Of a stretch of 64,000 nucleotides of DNA, positions 9,147 through 18,247 are shown one piece after another (positions within the stretch are counted from its first letter, which is position 1; each line of letters opens with the position of its first letter). Where the stretch lies: positions 1-64,000 of the forward strand of contig DASUKN010000014.1 of NCBI GenBank assembly GCA_036278715.1. The letters are read 5' to 3'. The notes under the pieces were generated by a model. The model saw nothing but the letters and a program-made list of their open reading frames with translations. It made no database searches and was not told where the DNA came from. Made by a program: the position numbers and the translations under genes. Source of the stretch: Udaeobacter sp025935755 (GTDB taxonomy: Bacteria > Verrucomicrobiota > Verrucomicrobiia > Chthoniobacterales > UBA10450).

Positions 9147-10421
9147 TCACAACTCGTCACGCAGGATTTTGAAGACGTCTCTGCTCTCTAAAACTCCTTG
9201 CAGCGAATCGGTCCCCGGACCGCTGCCGAATGCTACGACATCTTCAACCGTGACGAGCGCCGATTTTGTGTAGAACGCTGCGGGCTCCGGCTGTTCCTGC
9301 GCAGGTTCTTTGGTTTCCGGCTGATCCTGGTTAAGTGGTAGTTTCGCCGCGCCGTATGATTTTGTTCCATGCGGCCCGGTCGCCCAGGTGATCCACGGTT
9401 GACCAGCTGAATTGAAGCCGAGCAGGGCTATCCCGCTGTCTTTCCGGAAAGGAAACCCGTTCAAGTTCATTCCGCCTACGGCCACGTCACCGCACACAAT
9501 GATTGTAGATTTTGCTCCACCGTAACTTCGCGCTACACCGATCGCTCGATCTAATTCAACGGTTTCTGTGAGGGTCCGCTCTCCATTATTTTCCTCAGCT
9601 GCTTTGCGCATCAACCCGGCATCAACCACGAGTAAGTAGCCGCCTGCATTGTACTGCAGCAACTGGATCGCTCGCCTAACCATGTCCGAAAGGCTGGGTT
9701 GCTGGCCTCGCTCTTCTACCTGATTGGCGAACGCGAGTTCTGTGTTGCTGAAAGCACCGAAGAGTTTCGGCCGGCGCCATGCTGGAACCGCTTCCAGGTC
9801 TGTGCGCGTCCGGACGACATCGAATCCGTTGCCACGGAGCTCGAGCAGCAGATCGCGCGTGTCTTGTCTGGTGCCGCCTTTTGTAGCGGGAATGAATTCT
9901 GCCGCGCCGCCGCCCATCGCAATGTCGATGTTTCCGTGATCCAAAAATTGGGCTGCGATCTTCTCCGAGTCGTTCGGATCTGCGATGTGCGCGTAGAACG
10001 CTGCGCTTGTTGCGTCCGTGAGCTTTGCGTCCGTCACCAGGCCGGTAGCTCGTCCATATTCACGCGCCAGCTCAATGATGCTTTTGATTGGTTTGTTCTC
10101 GCCGTTAATCGCGACGGCTCGATTGGTCACACGCTCACCGGTCGCAATCGCGGTTGCGGCGGCGGCCTGGTCGGGTGCAGCGAAATCTTTCGAGTAGTTC
10201 ATTACCAGCGCGGCATACGGCATCGAGTCCATGTTGAGACGTGTGCCTGCTCCGGCGGCAAAAGTGCGGGTAGGCGCCAGCCTCGCAGGCGAAAGCCCTT
10301 CTCCGACGAACAGGATAATGCCGAAAGGCTTTCGGATGACCCAGTGTTGAAAATAAATGACGCCCAGTCCTGCGAAAGCGAGGAGACATACGAACGCCAG
10401 CAACTGGTTGCGCCACTTCAT
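9147..10421 (-). CDS. Alkaline phosphatase-fold protein, predicted catalytically dead
   Basis: This 424-residue protein has an N-terminal membrane anchor or uncleaved signal at about 7-24, then an alkaline-phosphatase-superfamily domain: GIILFVGEGLSPARL, PDQAAAATAIATG, TDATSAAFYAH, VDAGLMRKAAEENN, VCGDVAVGGM, VTVEDVVAFGSGPG. Aligned by motif with E. coli PhoA, Asp51 is Glu41, Ser102 (the nucleophile) is Gln85, Glu322 is Asp, Asp327 is Arg, His331 is Glu, His370 is Val and His412 is Val. The Asp/Thr pair of the magnesium site (TDAT) remains. The fold core and length are intact with no frameshift, so it appears to be a maintained pseudoenzyme with a binding or structural role, not a decaying gene. 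It stands alone, convergent with the GT-C/TPR gene and divergent from gpmI. Fold assignment is confident; loss of activity is inferred. Confidence 0.85.
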   Translation of the reverse strand: MKWRNQLLAFVCLLAFAGLGVIYFQHWVIRKPFGIILFVGEGLSPARLAPTRTFAAGAGTRLNMDSMPYAALVMNYSKDFAAPDQAAAATAIATGERVTNRAVAINGENKPIKSIIELAREYGRATGLVTDAKLTDATSAAFYAHIADPNDSEKIAAQFLDHGNIDIAMGGGAAEFIPATKGGTRQDTRDLLLELRGNGFDVVRTRTDLEAVPAWRRPKLFGAFSNTELAFANQVEERGQQPSLSDMVRRAIQLLQYNAGGYLLVVDAGLMRKAAEENNGERTLTETVELDRAIGVARSYGGAKSTIIVCGDVAVGGMNLNGFPFRKDSGIALLGFNSAGQPWITWATGPHGTKSYGAAKLPLNQDQPETKEPAQEQPEPAAFYTKSALVTVEDVVAFGSGPGTDSLQGVLESRDVFKILRDEL

Positions 10422-10574
10422 TTTCGCTCAGTGTAGCGCAAGCCTCCTCCCTTGCGCCCCGAAAATTAGTGCCAGTACTGCCCGTTCTATTTGTTAATCG
10501 CAAGCGGGACGCATGCGCTGCCTTCGAAAGAACTGCTTGTCCACGTTCTGGTTCATCGGCAAAGTGCGGAATAC

Positions 10575-12125
10575 ATGGCTGGCCCGGTGATGCTCATCAT
10601 TCGCGACGGCTGGGGTATCAATCCGGGTGGTCGCGAGGAGTGCGAACAGAATGGAGACGCGACGTTGCTCGCATCGACTCCATTTCACGATCAGTTGTAC
10701 CGGGATTATCCCGGCTCGACATTGAGCGCCAGCGGTATGGACGTCGGATTGCCAGAAGGCCAAATGGGGAACTCGGAAGTTGGGCACCTTAATCTCGGAG
10801 CTGGCAGAATCGTCTATCAGGACCTGACGCGGATTAATAAAGCGATCGCCGACGGCGAACTCGGACGCAATCGTGTTTTGCAGAACGCGTTGGCTGCGGC
10901 GCGCGGACATCGATTACATCTGATGGGGTTAGTATCCGATGGCGGCGTCCATAGTCATTATTCGCACATGATCGCGCTGGCTAACGCCGCTCGCGCAGCA
11001 GGCGTTACAGAAATTTTTGTGCATGCATTCACCGATGGACGAGACACATCGCCCACTGGAGGAGCGGAGTTCTTGAAGATTTGCGAAGCGCAACTTCAGA
11101 ATAGCGGGGGTAAAATCATCACGGTAATCGGGCGCTATTTTGCGATGGATCGCGACCGGCGATGGGACCGCACCAAAAAAGCATGGGATGCAATCGTCCT
11201 GGGTCGAGGTGAATTTTGCGAATCATCACCGGCTGCTGCCGTGGCCAAACAATACTCGCTCGGCAAAACCGACGAATTCATGCCTCCGCTCGTTTTCGCT
11301 TTCTCGAACGAACAAAGAGTCCGCGACGGCGACACGGTTTTGTTTTTTAATTTCCGCGCTGACCGTGCGCGCCAGCTCTCACAAGCCTTTCTGCTAAAAG
11401 ACTTCGACGGGTTCGATCGCGAAGTGTGGCCGCAAGTTAATTTCGTTTCGCTCACTCAGTATGATGTGCGTTACTCTTCGCCATTCATTTTCACGCCCGC
11501 AGAATTGAAACACATCCTGGGTGAGGTCGTTAGTGCCGCTGGCAAACGTCAATTGCGCATCGCAGAGACGGAGAAGTACGCACACGTGACTTACTTTTTT
11601 AACGGCGGAATCGAAAAGCCATTTTCTGGTGAAGATCGCGAACTGATTCCTTCACCCAAAGTCGCGACCTACGATTTGAAACCGGAGATGAGCGCGATCC
11701 AAGTCACCGACGAGCTGGTCCCACGCCTGGCTGAATACGATTTGATCGTTTTGAACTTCGCCAATCCAGATATGGTTGGCCACACCGGTGTTGTCGAAGC
11801 GGGGGTCAAAGCAGTGGAAACAGTGGACGCCTGTTGTTCCCGCATCATTCCGAAGCTTCTGGAGCTCGACGGCAAGGCATTGATTACCGCCGACCACGGA
11901 AATTGCGAGCAGATGCGCAACTCTGACGGTTCGCCAAACACCGCACACACCCGGTACCTGGTGCATTTTGTTTACGTGGCGAGAAACGCGGCAGAGTTCC
12001 GCTGCGAGGACGGCATTCTGGCAGATGTTGCTCCCACTCTTCTGTTCCTGCTCGGCTTGCCGCAGCCGAAAGAAATGACCGGACACAATTTACTCGTGCC
12101 GGTCCAGCGCGAGTTTTCGAGTTAA
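10575..12125 (+). CDS. gpmI: 2,3-bisphosphoglycerate-independent phosphoglycerate mutase
   Basis: Interconverts 3- and 2-phosphoglycerate in glycolysis/gluconeogenesis through a phosphoserine intermediate, without 2,3-bisphosphoglycerate. The 516 residues match the usual family length. All signature sites are visible: RDGWG near the N-terminus (metal Asp), GQMGNSEVGHLNLGAGR (catalytic Ser), GGVHSHYSH, TDGRDT, NFRADRARQ, NPDMVGHTG, TADHGN and TAHT, so both manganese sites are complete. The open frame reaches back to 10491, but the conserved protein begins at the ATG at 10575 (MAGPVMLIIRDGWG). It is cytosolic. Its 3' end overlaps the convergent gene at 12090 by 36 bases. The Arg before DGWG is unusual (normally hydrophobic) but is not a catalytic position. 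Confidence 0.95.
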   Translation: MAGPVMLIIRDGWGINPGGREECEQNGDATLLASTPFHDQLYRDYPGSTLSASGMDVGLPEGQMGNSEVGHLNLGAGRIVYQDLTRINKAIADGELGRNRVLQNALAAARGHRLHLMGLVSDGGVHSHYSHMIALANAARAAGVTEIFVHAFTDGRDTSPTGGAEFLKICEAQLQNSGGKIITVIGRYFAMDRDRRWDRTKKAWDAIVLGRGEFCESSPAAAVAKQYSLGKTDEFMPPLVFAFSNEQRVRDGDTVLFFNFRADRARQLSQAFLLKDFDGFDREVWPQVNFVSLTQYDVRYSSPFIFTPAELKHILGEVVSAAGKRQLRIAETEKYAHVTYFFNGGIEKPFSGEDRELIPSPKVATYDLKPEMSAIQVTDELVPRLAEYDLIVLNFANPDMVGHTGVVEAGVKAVETVDACCSRIIPKLLELDGKALITADHGNCEQMRNSDGSPNTAHTRYLVHFVYVARNAAEFRCEDGILADVAPTLLFLLGLPQPKEMTGHNLLVPVQREFSS

Positions 12126-12791
12126 GTTTCGCGTTCCGGCGACGGCAATCCGCTGCAAAACGTGAAGGCGATTGGCCGCTGTGGCTTCGTGCCAGTTTGG
12201 TTTGCGCACAAGTATGAGTGTGTCGTTTGATTCGACCAATGCGCCCCAGCCAACGGGCACTTCCGATTCGCGGAACAAGCGCTCGGGCAACACGATGAAA
12301 AACAGATTCGCGCAGCGATAGCGAATCAGCTTTTCAAACTTTGTGCAGTCGTAGAGGCGATTCTGCAACGCCTGCAACTCACGAATGAGGCGAGCGTAGC
12401 CTCGGTGACCGATTGCGCTGAAGTTCTCGGAATCAAACTCAGGAAAAAGCGAATCACCGTTGTGGAGACTTGGATAATGTATGCGGAGATGCGCTTCCAG
12501 AACGTGACGACGGTTACAAATCGCTTCGAGCCGCTCGCGCGCGGAGTCGCTGCGGCAGTTGTCCCGTCGCAAATCGCATAGCGCCTGTTTACATTCGAAT
12601 ATCGCTGTTGATCCAATTTGTTTCGGGATGGACCGATAGCCGGCCACATCAGCACGGTATCGGCACCGAGGCAAAGTGACTTCCATGGCACAAGCCGAAA
12701 ACCCGTGCGCTTGCGCCCAAATGAACCCGAGCTGTTTCAGCCGGGCGTGTTCTGCTGTTTCACCGCGCCGGCTTGTTATTCTCGCAGCCAT
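12090..12791 (-). CDS. PD-(D/E)XK nuclease-like protein of unknown function
   Basis: This 233-residue soluble protein begins MAARITSRRGETAEHARLK. It shows a spaced acidic motif resembling a PD-(D/E)XK core: Glu37 (AMEVTLP), Asp48 in YRADVAGY, and Glu66/Lys68 in AIFECKQ. This is similar in layout to MmcB-type repair proteins and to small restriction-like nucleases. The C-terminal half has no motif I recognise. It is squeezed between gpmI (36-base tail overlap) and hemB (16-base overlap with its end), so it is probably translated from the hemB message. No methyltransferase or helicase lies nearby, so a restriction system is not supported. The fold call is an inference from motif spacing. Confidence 0.65.
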   Translation of the reverse strand: MAARITSRRGETAEHARLKQLGFIWAQAHGFSACAMEVTLPRCRYRADVAGYRSIPKQIGSTAIFECKQALCDLRRDNCRSDSARERLEAICNRRHVLEAHLRIHYPSLHNGDSLFPEFDSENFSAIGHRGYARLIRELQALQNRLYDCTKFEKLIRYRCANLFFIVLPERLFRESEVPVGWGALVESNDTLILVRKPNWHEATAANRLHVLQRIAVAGTRNLTRKLALDRHE

Positions 12792-13762
12792 TTTGCGAGT
12801 TCACGCGCCCAATACGTGACGATGAGGTCTGCGCCGGCGCGCTTGAGCGCGGTCATGATTTCAAAAACAGCGGCCCGCTCGTCGAAGATTCCTTTTTCAG
12901 CGGCAGCCTTAACCATCGCGTACTCGCCGCTGACATGATAAACCGCGGTAGGTTTTCTGAAGCGTTCACGAACGCGCCACAAAATATCGAGATATGCCAG
13001 CGCGGGCTTGATCATGACAATGTCTGCTCCCTCCTCGACATCCAAGGCGGCTTCGCGCAGGGCTTCATTTGCATTCGCAAAATCCATTTGGTACGAACGA
13101 CGATCCCCGAATTGCGGCGGGCTTTCTGCTGCTTCGCGAAAAGGACCGTAAAAAACCGACGCGAATTTTGCGGCATAACTCATAATGCCCGTCTGATCGA
13201 ATCCGCTTTCATCGAGCGCCTCGCGAATCGCACCGATCCGGCCGTCCATCATGTCGCTCGGCGCCACGATATCCGCGCCCGCGGCGGCGTGAGAGAGCGC
13301 CGTCTTCACCAAAAGTTCGACGCTTTCGTCGTTTAGAACATGAAAATGATCGCCATCAATCCGGGTGACACCGCAATGGCCGTGACTCATATATTCGCAA
13401 AGGCAAACGTCAGTGATGGCAATCAATTCCGGACATTTCGATTTGATTGCTCGCACCGCTTCTTGAATCACCCCGTTTTTGGCATAAGCACCGCTTGCTA
13501 CCTCGTCTTTGTGCGCCGGAATGCCGAAAAGCAGGATCGCTTGCAACCCGAGATCCTGAGCGCGGCAGGCTTCATCGACGACGTCCTTCACCGGCAACTG
13601 AAAAACTCCCGGCATGCTGGTGACCGGCTGCCGCTGACTCAATTTTTCGCTCACGAACAGCGGCAAAACAAAATCGTGAACGCTTAGATGCGTTTCACGA
13701 ACCAGGTTCCGCAGAGCAGGGGAACGCCGCAGGCGACGCGGTCGATGGAGCAATCTTCGCAT
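12776..13762 (-). CDS. hemB: Delta-aminolevulinic acid dehydratase (porphobilinogen synthase)
   Basis: Condenses two 5-aminolevulinate molecules to porphobilinogen in haem synthesis. At 328 residues from the ATG at 13762 it has the family's normal length; the open frame extends 38 codons further upstream, but that part is not HemB-like. The two Schiff-base lysines are seen in SYAAKFAS and MIKPALAY. The cysteine cluster DVCLCEYMSHGHCG is complete, marking the zinc-dependent type. The allosteric-magnesium region (RIGAIREALDESGF) is also present. Its last 16 bases overlap the start of the nuclease-like gene. It is transcribed away from coaX, with about 200 bases between starts that should carry both promoters. 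Confidence 0.95.
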   Translation of the reverse strand: MRRLLHRPRRLRRSPALRNLVRETHLSVHDFVLPLFVSEKLSQRQPVTSMPGVFQLPVKDVVDEACRAQDLGLQAILLFGIPAHKDEVASGAYAKNGVIQEAVRAIKSKCPELIAITDVCLCEYMSHGHCGVTRIDGDHFHVLNDESVELLVKTALSHAAAGADIVAPSDMMDGRIGAIREALDESGFDQTGIMSYAAKFASVFYGPFREAAESPPQFGDRRSYQMDFANANEALREAALDVEEGADIVMIKPALAYLDILWRVRERFRKPTAVYHVSGEYAMVKAAAEKGIFDERAAVFEIMTALKRAGADLIVTYWARELAKWLRE

Positions 13763-13959
13763 GAACCGCAGACTACGCCGCGGAAATTGAGTGGCAAGCA
13801 GACAGACCTGTCTCCCGGCTGCTGCATTGCAATGTTTGATCACATATGTCAGCCAACACTGCAATGAACCGAGCACAAAATGCGAGGGAATGACGTCACG
13901 GAATTTTTCGTGCGCGCATCTATGAGGGACCTTGACGCCGCGTGGGGGTTGGTGTCTGC

Positions 13960-14721
13960 ATGTTCACCGTGGCGGGTCCCTGCGATTATCTGTTGATCGA
14001 TGTAAGTAATTCGTACGCAAAACTTGCGTTTGCATCAAGAAAGCGAATCTCGCGCCCCACGCGGATCGGCACAGCAGAACTGTCGAGCAGTGTGGTCACT
14101 GAATTTTTGAGGCGGCGGCAGGTAAAGAAACTCGTCGTTTCATCAGTGGTGCCGGCCAAAAATTCCACAATTTCGAAGGCCGCACACAACAAAGCGCCAG
14201 TGCTTTGGCTAACTTGCCAACGGAAGCTGGGTATCACGATTGACTATCCCAACCCCCAATCCATAGGAGCCGATCGGCTGGCTAATGCCGCCGCTATCGC
14301 TGAGCTTTACGGATGCCCTGCGATCGTTGTCGATTTCGGCACGGCGGTTACCTTCGATGTGGTTTCGCAAACCTGCAGATACATCGGCGGCGTGATCGCA
14401 CCGGGACTTGAAGCGATGACAAATTTTCTCTACCAACGCACAGCGCTGCTGCCGAAGGTGTCGCTGAAAGAGCCGCGTCGTGCCGTGGGCAAATCGACAC
14501 TTGCAGCGATCCGTTCCGGCGCGGTTTTCGGTTATCGCGGATTAGTTCGCGAGATTCTCGGGCGAATCAAAGCGGAGCAGTTTTCGCGGAAACAAGTCGT
14601 CGTTGTCGCGACTGGCGGGTATGCGCGGCTTATTGCCCGCCATGTGCCCGAACTGGGAATCGTGCACCCGCACTTGACGCTCGAAGGATTGCGGATCGTC
14701 GGAAACTTGAACAAGGAGTGA
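13960..14721 (+). CDS. coaX: Type III pantothenate kinase
   Basis: Phosphorylates pantothenate, the first step of coenzyme A synthesis. The 253-residue protein shows the CoaX marks: YLLIDVSNSYAKLA (phosphate-binding start of the ASKHA fold, with Ser where most have Gly), YPNPQSIGADRLANAAA (pantothenate site), VVDFGTAVTFDVV, GGVIAPGL and ATGGYARLI. A GTG at 13942 would add six residues; the ATG at 13960 is chosen because it lies closest to the conserved N-terminus. Its stop codon runs straight into a small palindrome at 14720-14736 that may act as a terminator or be a repeat. It is cytosolic. Confidence 0.93.
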   Translation: MFTVAGPCDYLLIDVSNSYAKLAFASRKRISRPTRIGTAELSSSVVTEFLRRRQVKKLVVSSVVPAKNSTISKAAHNKAPVLWLTCQRKLGITIDYPNPQSIGADRLANAAAIAELYGCPAIVVDFGTAVTFDVVSQTCRYIGGVIAPGLEAMTNFLYQRTALLPKVSLKEPRRAVGKSTLAAIRSGAVFGYRGLVREILGRIKAEQFSRKQVVVVATGGYARLIARHVPELGIVHPHLTLEGLRIVGNLNKE

Positions 14722-14767
14722 CGGCTTCCAGCCGTCGCATAAGAAACGGACGGATTCCGAAGCCGTC
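14720..14767 (+). repeat. Pair of short palindromes after coaX
   Basis: GACGGCT-tcc-AGCCGTC (14720-14736) is a perfect 7-bp hairpin beginning in the coaX stop codon. A second, imperfect copy built from the same words (GACGG ... GCCGTC) follows at 14749-14767. There is no run of T after either, so a classical terminator is not supported. They resemble the short GCT-nn-AGC hairpins near 61 kb. Confidence 0.5.
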
Positions 14768-14868
14768 GTTCTTTGTGAAAACATTTTTCCGAACCGAACT
14801 GAAAATCTTCGCGCTGAACGCAATTTCGACTTGTCAGGGGTGCCAATCAGGGCTTGAATCGGGGGTTC

Positions 14869-17800
14869 ATGAGAATCTGGAAGATCGCTGCGATCGCAGC
14901 GCTGGGACTTACCTCGTTTGCTGCGGACAATGTTGCCCCGACTAAAGCGGAGTTGGAGGAAATGTATAATACCGCGTACCGCGCATTCGATGCCGGTAAA
15001 TTCCCGGAGGCGCTAAAGCAACTGGATGCCATCGATGCGCGTCAGCCCGATCTTGCGGCGTCGAAGAATTTACGCGGCGTTATCCTGATGCGGCAGGGCA
15101 ACTACGATCAGGCAGAAGCTGCACTGACCGATGCGGCGCGGATCGACCCGAAGTTTTGGAACGCGCGCTTCAATCTCGCGGAGATCCCATTTCTTAAAAA
15201 AGATTGGCCAGAGGCCCGAAAGCGTTTCGAGCAATTGTTATCCACAGGCCAGTCTGACCTGGCGAAGGAAGCTTCGCAGCTGATTCAGTACAAAATCCTC
15301 CTGACCTATCTGATGGAGGATAAAAGCAACATGGTCGATTCCATGCTGGCCAAGCTCGAGCTTTCTCCTGATACCCCCGCTGTCGATTACGTGAAGGCAG
15401 CGGTCGCGCTACAACAGAAGAACGAATCAGAAGCGAAGGATTGGATCACCGCTGCGGAAAAGAACTACTCGCCGCAGCTCAACAAGTTGTTTGTCGAATC
15501 ACTGTACGAAATCGGTTGGATGCAAAAGCCCGACGGCCAACGACGTGCGTCCCTACCGCTCATGACAGCGGCCGAACGCACGGAGAAAACGAAGGCGTTC
15601 GCTCGTTCGAAATTTGAGCAATCCCAACAGGCGTTTCGTCAGCGCGATTTCACTACAGCGTTGAAGCTGGTAGACGAATCTGACAAGGCGGATGCAAATC
15701 AGCCGGCGACTCTAAATCTACGAGGCGAGATTCTGATGCAGCAGGGGCAATTCGACAGTGCTGAGGCCGCGTTCAAAAAAGCAGCGAAGTTGGATCCGAA
15801 GCTTCGCGATGCGCAATACAACCTCGCGCAGATCCCATTCAAAAAGAAAGAATACGCCAAAGCGCGCGACCGTTTCGAGACGCTTTATAAACGGATACCT
15901 GGCGGCGACAAGAACCAGGCAGCCGAGCTCATCAAGTTCAAGGTTTACATGACCTACTTGATGGAGGGCAAGGAGAGCAAGGCGCATTCGATGATGGAGG
16001 AGTTCCAATTCACAGGCGATACTCCGGCCCTCTACTACGCTCAGGCAGCATGGGAGTACAAGCATAGCAACGGGCAAAAAGCTGAGGATTGGACCAACTC
16101 CGCCAACAAGATTTATTCGCCTGCTCTCAACGGCGTGTTTGCTGATGCCTTCTATGATGTTGGATGGTTGCAAAGGCCGGAAGGCACAACTGCGCCAGCA
16201 GTGGCATTTGACGCCGGCACCGTTGCTTCGACGCAAACGGACGCCGGTCCAGCCGTGGAACCGAGCCCCATTCCGGACAAGGGCACTGCTGCAAGCAATC
16301 AGAGCTTCAACCTGGCGCCATCCACAGACAGCGGGATCGATCTTGCCAGTGCCGGACCGGTGGCGAACCAGACCAGTTTGACGGGATCTGCGTCGGATAC
16401 CAATGCCGCAACTGAACCGTCAGCTGCGCAATCACCCTCTACCACCAGCGAATCGACAATTGCATCTGAGCCTGTTGCGGCTGACACGTCGAGCGCATCG
16501 GCCGTTGCCAACCAAAATCAAACTGAGCAGCAGCCGGCGCCGCAAACAAGTCCTCCTGAACAAGCAAAAACTGACACAGCGCCTGCCAAAGCCTCAACGT
16601 CAACGGTGGCTGGCGTGTCGTCGAGCCGCAGACTGTGGATTGTTGGCGGACTACTGCTGGCGGCCTTGGTGCTAATAGCCGTGGCGATCCTGCCTGCCCT
16701 TCGACGTTACAAGTTCACAGTCCCCGGTCCGTCGCAACCGGAACCACGCGCCGAAACTGCCGTATTCAAATCGAGGGCAGCCCCCGCCCGTCCGACTACT
16801 ATGCAAGGAAACGGCTTCGGCGCAGGACCGCGTCAGGTGTCATTGCAACTTAAACCATGGAGTCCTCCTGCACGGCAGAGCACATTACCGACCGTGCAAC
16901 CTGGTGGTGCTCTTAATCGGTTGAAAAGTCCGAAAGCAGAGCCTTCCAGACTTCCTGTTCCTATCGAGCCGCAACGAGACGAATCGCCCGCAGTTGGCGA
17001 ACCGTTCTTTGAGTCGGTCGGGCCAGTGGTCGAACAAGCGCCTGAGGTCATACCAGCAGGCGCTCAGCGGGAAATCGAACCAGAAGTCTCTGAACCAATC
17101 ACCGAATTCGCGGCCGCTGCGGCTCCTACGCCCGGACCGATAGAGGATGAGATTTTGGAGACTCCCAAGGAACCTGTATTTGCTGCTCAGGAGACGTACG
17201 AATTTTCCGAGCACCCAAAGGAAGAAGCGTCCGTTGCAAGTGAGGAACCCAATGAAGTGTTCGCGAGCGGATCCGATTACGCATGGCCGGCGATGGAAGC
17301 CATGCCGGAGCTAACAGATGAACCAATTGGGAACAATCAGCCCCATGAAACTGTTTTTGCTGAACGTGAAACTTTCGTTGAGCAGGAGAATGTTCTGGAG
17401 CGTGATTCCTTCGTTGAACCTGAACCTTCGATTACTGAAGTCACACCCGAACGGGCGTTTGACTTTCAGCCAGTGCCTGCTATTCCCGCCCAGCCCGTTT
17501 TTACTCAACCAACCATACCTGCAACCATGCCTGAAACTACCCAAACTCCGCCTGCTCCGATAGCCAAAGCCCCTGCACCGCCCGTAGCCAAACCGCAATC
17601 GCAACCTCAAGTGCCAGTGCCTGCCGCGGGGATGCAAACCTCTGTGCAGCTTACTTTCTCTTTCGAGATAGCGGCGATGCAATTAACGCCGAGCTTCAAG
17701 ATGGGAGTATTGAAAGTCCGTCCCATATCGAAACTTGTTACAATGCGTTTGCCGTCACCTCAGCGTGCGCAATCTCCATTGAACTTGCAGGTTGCCTTCG

Positions 17801-18213
17801 AAGTGGTGAAAATCCAGCCGGTCGCCGGCGCGCTCGGCACGCTTCGGGTGGTACCGTCCCAGCAACAGCGGCCTGCCATGGGCGGCATGCCTTCCTTCGC
17901 CGTTGCCGGCTTGCAGGTCGTACCGAATTCTGAAACCGCGCCGGTTCAACTCACCCCTTCACCTCAGGGGCGCGCGTCTGTATTTATTACGGTGCCGTTC
18001 CAGATCAGTACCCTGGAGTTTTCTCCGACGCTTGAAATTGGATCCGTCACGCTGAATTCAAATTCCAAACAGGTTGTTGTTCAATTGCCGGGGACCGGGC
18101 CCGGGCCGGCTGAAGGCGCGCCAATGTTCGAGATCGCCAATCTCGAACTAAATGAAGGCGGCGAGATCGTAATGATGCAGCTGAATCTGCTTGGCGGACC
18201 GAAGCGCGCGTAA
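14869..18213 (+). CDS. Large secreted/anchored protein: duplicated TPR blocks, TM helix, C-terminal beta repeats
   Basis: No named family is recognised. A TTG at 14854 is possible, but the ATG at 14869 follows GGGGG and opens a typical signal peptide (MRIWKIAAIAALGLTSFAA). Residues about 25-235 and 240-450 are two copies of one unit: TPR repeats ending in YSPQLNKLFVESLYEIGW and YSPALNGVFADAFYDVGW. A Ser/Thr/Gln/Ala-rich linker follows, then one membrane helix (WIVGGLLLAALVLIAVAIL, about residue 585) and a Pro/Glu-rich disordered stretch of about 300 residues. The final 190 residues are beta-like imperfect repeats (VQLTFSFEIAAMQLTPS, LQVAFEVVKIQPV, ITVPFQISTLEFSP, PMFEIANLELNEGGE). The layout suggests an envelope scaffold with the TPR part on one side of a membrane and the beta repeats on the other. 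It stands alone on the plus strand. Confidence 0.8.
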   Translation: MRIWKIAAIAALGLTSFAADNVAPTKAELEEMYNTAYRAFDAGKFPEALKQLDAIDARQPDLAASKNLRGVILMRQGNYDQAEAALTDAARIDPKFWNARFNLAEIPFLKKDWPEARKRFEQLLSTGQSDLAKEASQLIQYKILLTYLMEDKSNMVDSMLAKLELSPDTPAVDYVKAAVALQQKNESEAKDWITAAEKNYSPQLNKLFVESLYEIGWMQKPDGQRRASLPLMTAAERTEKTKAFARSKFEQSQQAFRQRDFTTALKLVDESDKADANQPATLNLRGEILMQQGQFDSAEAAFKKAAKLDPKLRDAQYNLAQIPFKKKEYAKARDRFETLYKRIPGGDKNQAAELIKFKVYMTYLMEGKESKAHSMMEEFQFTGDTPALYYAQAAWEYKHSNGQKAEDWTNSANKIYSPALNGVFADAFYDVGWLQRPEGTTAPAVAFDAGTVASTQTDAGPAVEPSPIPDKGTAASNQSFNLAPSTDSGIDLASAGPVANQTSLTGSASDTNAATEPSAAQSPSTTSESTIASEPVAADTSSASAVANQNQTEQQPAPQTSPPEQAKTDTAPAKASTSTVAGVSSSRRLWIVGGLLLAALVLIAVAILPALRRYKFTVPGPSQPEPRAETAVFKSRAAPARPTTMQGNGFGAGPRQVSLQLKPWSPPARQSTLPTVQPGGALNRLKSPKAEPSRLPVPIEPQRDESPAVGEPFFESVGPVVEQAPEVIPAGAQREIEPEVSEPITEFAAAAAPTPGPIEDEILETPKEPVFAAQETYEFSEHPKEEASVASEEPNEVFASGSDYAWPAMEAMPELTDEPIGNNQPHETVFAERETFVEQENVLERDSFVEPEPSITEVTPERAFDFQPVPAIPAQPVFTQPTIPATMPETTQTPPAPIAKAPAPPVAKPQSQPQVPVPAAGMQTSVQLTFSFEIAAMQLTPSFKMGVLKVRPISKLVTMRLPSPQRAQSPLNLQVAFEVVKIQPVAGALGTLRVVPSQQQRPAMGGMPSFAVAGLQVVPNSETAPVQLTPSPQGRASVFITVPFQISTLEFSPTLEIGSVTLNSNSKQVVVQLPGTGPGPAEGAPMFEIANLELNEGGEIVMMQLNLLGGPKRA

Positions 18214-18247
18214 CAGATACTCAGCGCGACCCGTCTGATTCTTTGAA

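Noticed and set aside
12776..13876. hemB with a 38-residue N-terminal extension
   Set aside because: The family starts near the ATG at 13762; the extra part is Cys-rich and not HemB-like.
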